From Larix sibirica (lineage: Eukaryota; Streptophyta; Pinopsida; Pinales; Pinaceae): 21,302 nucleotides of DNA. Positions 19,596 through 21,302 of the stretch are shown one piece after another. The notes below the pieces were generated by a model. The model did not search any database. It was not told where the DNA came from and saw only the letters and a program-made list of their open reading frames with translations. The stretch is from positions 11,906 to 33,207 of the forward strand of contig NWUY0300040718.1 in assembly GCA_004151065.3 (NCBI GenBank). Reading direction: 5' to 3'. A program made the position numbers and the translations under genes. Position 1 is the first letter of the stretch. The number at the start of each line of letters is the position of its first letter.

Positions 19596-20857
19596 CATTT
19601 CATCCAATTTCAATGACATTTAGAGTATGTTTTTGTAAGTTTTTGGGGCCATCCCACTGACCCTTTAAGACAAAATAGAGATAAGGGATTGAGCTCTAAG
19701 GAGTTTGTCACCTTTTCTATCCTTTTACTTAAATTTTTAACATTACCATTAATTGTTTCAAAACATTTAAGAGTGGTTCCAACCTCAATAGAGTTCACAT
19801 GGAAAAAGTAAAATTTCATAACCCATTCAGAATTCAGCAGATTTTGACAATTTCCAAAATTTCAGGGTTGGCAGGATTGTTGCATTTCCACTGGATTTTA
19901 TCATGTATGGGGGTAAGGGATTGGCATTAGTCAAGGCCAAGCTATAGGATTTTGCATCGTGTAATCATCTATTAAAGTTAATATAGACATGGGATTCCTT
20001 CTAAAATGCCACTTATCTGTATCATTCTTATTTTCTTGCAAGATAATGTGTTATTTAAAAAAAACTATATATCTATATCTTTTATATTTTTTATATACCA
20101 TATTTCCTCGGTGTACCCATGTTCAGGGGGTCACATTTCCAAGCATTCCCATTTCGAAAACTTGTACATGTTTCCATGTTTCATGCAACTTAACTTTAAT
20201 GTTCTCTTGAGTTATTGAAAGGAGTCACCTCTGACTAAGGACAAGCTTCCTAGTGTTCCTATGTGAAGGAATAGTCCAAGCAGAGCTTGAAAGATGATGC
20301 AAACTCATTCAGTGTGAAAGTCAAGAATGGTAATTATATAGTGAGAACTGAACTTGAAAATAGAATGTATTTTGAAGTAGTTTTTTGGAAAACTTGGCTG
20401 GCTATACTCTGATAACTGCCATGTTGGTAGCCTGGAAACGTAATAAATATTTGCTATACTGTATTGGCAATATTTTCTTAGCTGCAGAATTTCTCATACT
20501 GCTAAAACTAGCAAATGGAGGGTTGTTTTGCCAATTTCTCACTTGCGATGGTCACATCATGTAGTTGTGCCTTGCATGCTGCAATATTTTGGCTATGAAA
20601 AGCTTGATATTTAAAACTAGAATGGCATGAATATGAATATCAAGGCTCAGCAGAATTTATGTCATGGCCCAAGACAAAATCTGATGAATAATCCTCACAT
20701 TTTCTAACACCGAATAATCACATGAAGTCTGGATGATATTGAACTTGAAATGTAAACTGAAATTGTAAGCCCAAATACAACCTGATAACTAATAACCATC
20801 ATTTTTGTATATGTTACAAAACTCAAATGTGAATAGTGAAAACCTCGTTGTAATGCG
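19596..20857. other. No recognisable gene
   Basis: No convincing coding sequence was found; overlapping plus-strand frames near 19989-20218 are rich in Phe, Ile and Cys and look like chance. No repeats beyond short phrases were seen. The stretch ends at the probable start of the right-hand LTR. Confidence 0.5.
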
Positions 20858-21278
20858 TGTTGATTTTTGTACCTAGGAAAGTGTTCCCCTAGTGACTTTT
20901 TTGCCTAAGTCACTNAACTTGTCTTATTTTCCCATTTCATGTGTCATGTTTCAATCATTAGCATGGAGTGTTTCTAATATGATTTAGATATGAATTAGTA
21001 TACAAGTTATTTGGAGATTTGCTTTGCTTGTTGTTTGCTTGATTCCTACAGGTCCTGCTTGTGAGATTCAAGTTAGGAGCTGGAGACAAGACAAACATAT
21101 GGTTCAAGGTGAGTTACATTGATTCCTTCTCCTCAAATACAATTAGGATTTGTATGCATTGTTAGATCTAGAATCTTAAGGTAGCATTTGTTTGTTAACT
21201 GTCTTAGATTAAGCTTAGTTAATCTTAGTTTAGCCTAAGGGTAAATCTAACTATCCGTAGGACGGATTTACTACTACA
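20858..21278 (+). mobile_element. Probable 5' LTR of a Ty3/gypsy Tat/Ogre-like element (body outside window)
   Basis: The right boundary is inferred from ctactaca (ending 21278) lying five bases before a tRNA-Arg-type primer site, the normal layout in Tat/Ogre Ty3 elements. The left boundary is a guess at tgttgatttttgtacc (20858); any TG between about 20849 and 20862 would serve. A hairpin (agtgactt 20891-20898, aagtcact 20907-20914) lies near that end, next to an N at 20915. No second LTR is in the window, so the length cannot be confirmed. Confidence 0.5.
21052..21108 (+). other. 57-bp exon-like cassette with strong splice signals
   Basis: A pyrimidine-rich tract ending gattcctacag (acceptor AG at 21050-21051) precedes 57 bases that end at a near-ideal donor, caag|gtgagt. 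The cassette is open in phase 0 and reads VLLVRFKLGAGDKTNIWFK. It lies inside the inferred LTR. It may be a cryptic exon in the LTR leader or a real exon of a gene, in which case the LTR left boundary is further right. Confidence 0.35.
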
Positions 21279-21283
21279 AAAAT

Positions 21284-21293
21284 TGGCGACTCC
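21284..21293 (+). other. Primer binding site, tRNA-Arg type
   Basis: tggcgactcc is complementary to the 3' end of a plant tRNA-Arg (...ggagtcgcca) and is the known primer-site core of Ogre/Tat Ty3 elements. It is preceded by aaaat after a CA, the usual spacer. The match weakens after this core (actggctta to the window end). Confidence 0.65.
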
Positions 21294-21302
21294 ACTGGCT
21301 TA

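Noticed and set aside
11595-20465. Shared 16-mer tttgctatactgtatt at 11595 and 20450
   Set aside because: Flanks do not align, and one repeated 16-mer is not surprising in an AT-rich 21-kb window.
21052-21108. VLLVRFKLGAGDKTNIWFK as a LINE RT C-terminal (GDGK-type) segment
   Set aside because: Only a few residues agree, no upstream RT motifs are present, and the location within an LTR next to a primer site argues against a LINE.

Overview
This is a plant nuclear window, most likely from a large repeat-rich genome such as a conifer or other gymnosperm. The basis is the AT-rich composition, the very low gene density, the plant-type LTR retrotransposon signatures (a Copia gag with a CCHC zinc knuckle, a tRNA-Met-type primer site, a tRNA-Arg-type primer site), the GT-AG intron and the advanced decay of nearly every coding remnant. 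The taxon is inferred; nothing in the window proves it. No intact protein-coding gene, rRNA, tRNA or CRISPR array was found. Most open frames in the window are chance frames in AT-rich DNA.

Left third (1-8170): a broken minus-strand coding region (857-3009) encodes an unrecognised protein with a globular N-terminal part and a charged, coiled-coil-like C-terminal part. It stops at a two-base N gap. An AT-rich block with a perfect 47-bp direct duplication follows, then several small tandem duplications (77 bp, 42 bp, about 53 bp units). From about 6.27 kb to 8.17 kb lies a less AT-rich, modular stretch with a TATA box inside a perfect palindrome and an end resembling the R-U5 end of a long plant Copia LTR. 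It is probably an old LTR remnant.

Middle (8170-13738): mostly featureless DNA. It holds a degenerate plus-strand coding fragment of unknown identity (9356-9672) and a cluster of three exon-like islands (12084-12746) with a good 141-bp intron. The last island overlaps a 131-bp tandem duplication.

The clearest feature is one complete but defective Copia-type LTR retrotransposon at 13739-17415. It has LTRs of 731 and 736 bp and a near-matching 5-bp target site duplication (ctagg/ctagc). A primer binding site abuts the 5' LTR, followed by a decayed gag with a zinc knuckle, about 550 bp of unidentified internal sequence and a short tail resembling the C-terminus of Copia RNase H. Protease, integrase and most of reverse transcriptase are missing, so the element looks non-autonomous or internally deleted.

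Right end (17416-21302): degenerate direct repeats of about 200 bp, a strong 82-bp foldback (19514-19595) and, at the edge, the 3' part of another LTR followed by a tRNA-Arg-type primer site typical of Tat/Ogre Ty3 elements. That element's body lies beyond the window. A 57-bp exon-like cassette with strong splice signals sits just upstream of this primer site.

No working genetic system is apparent. The region is best read as layered retrotransposon debris with a few gene fragments.
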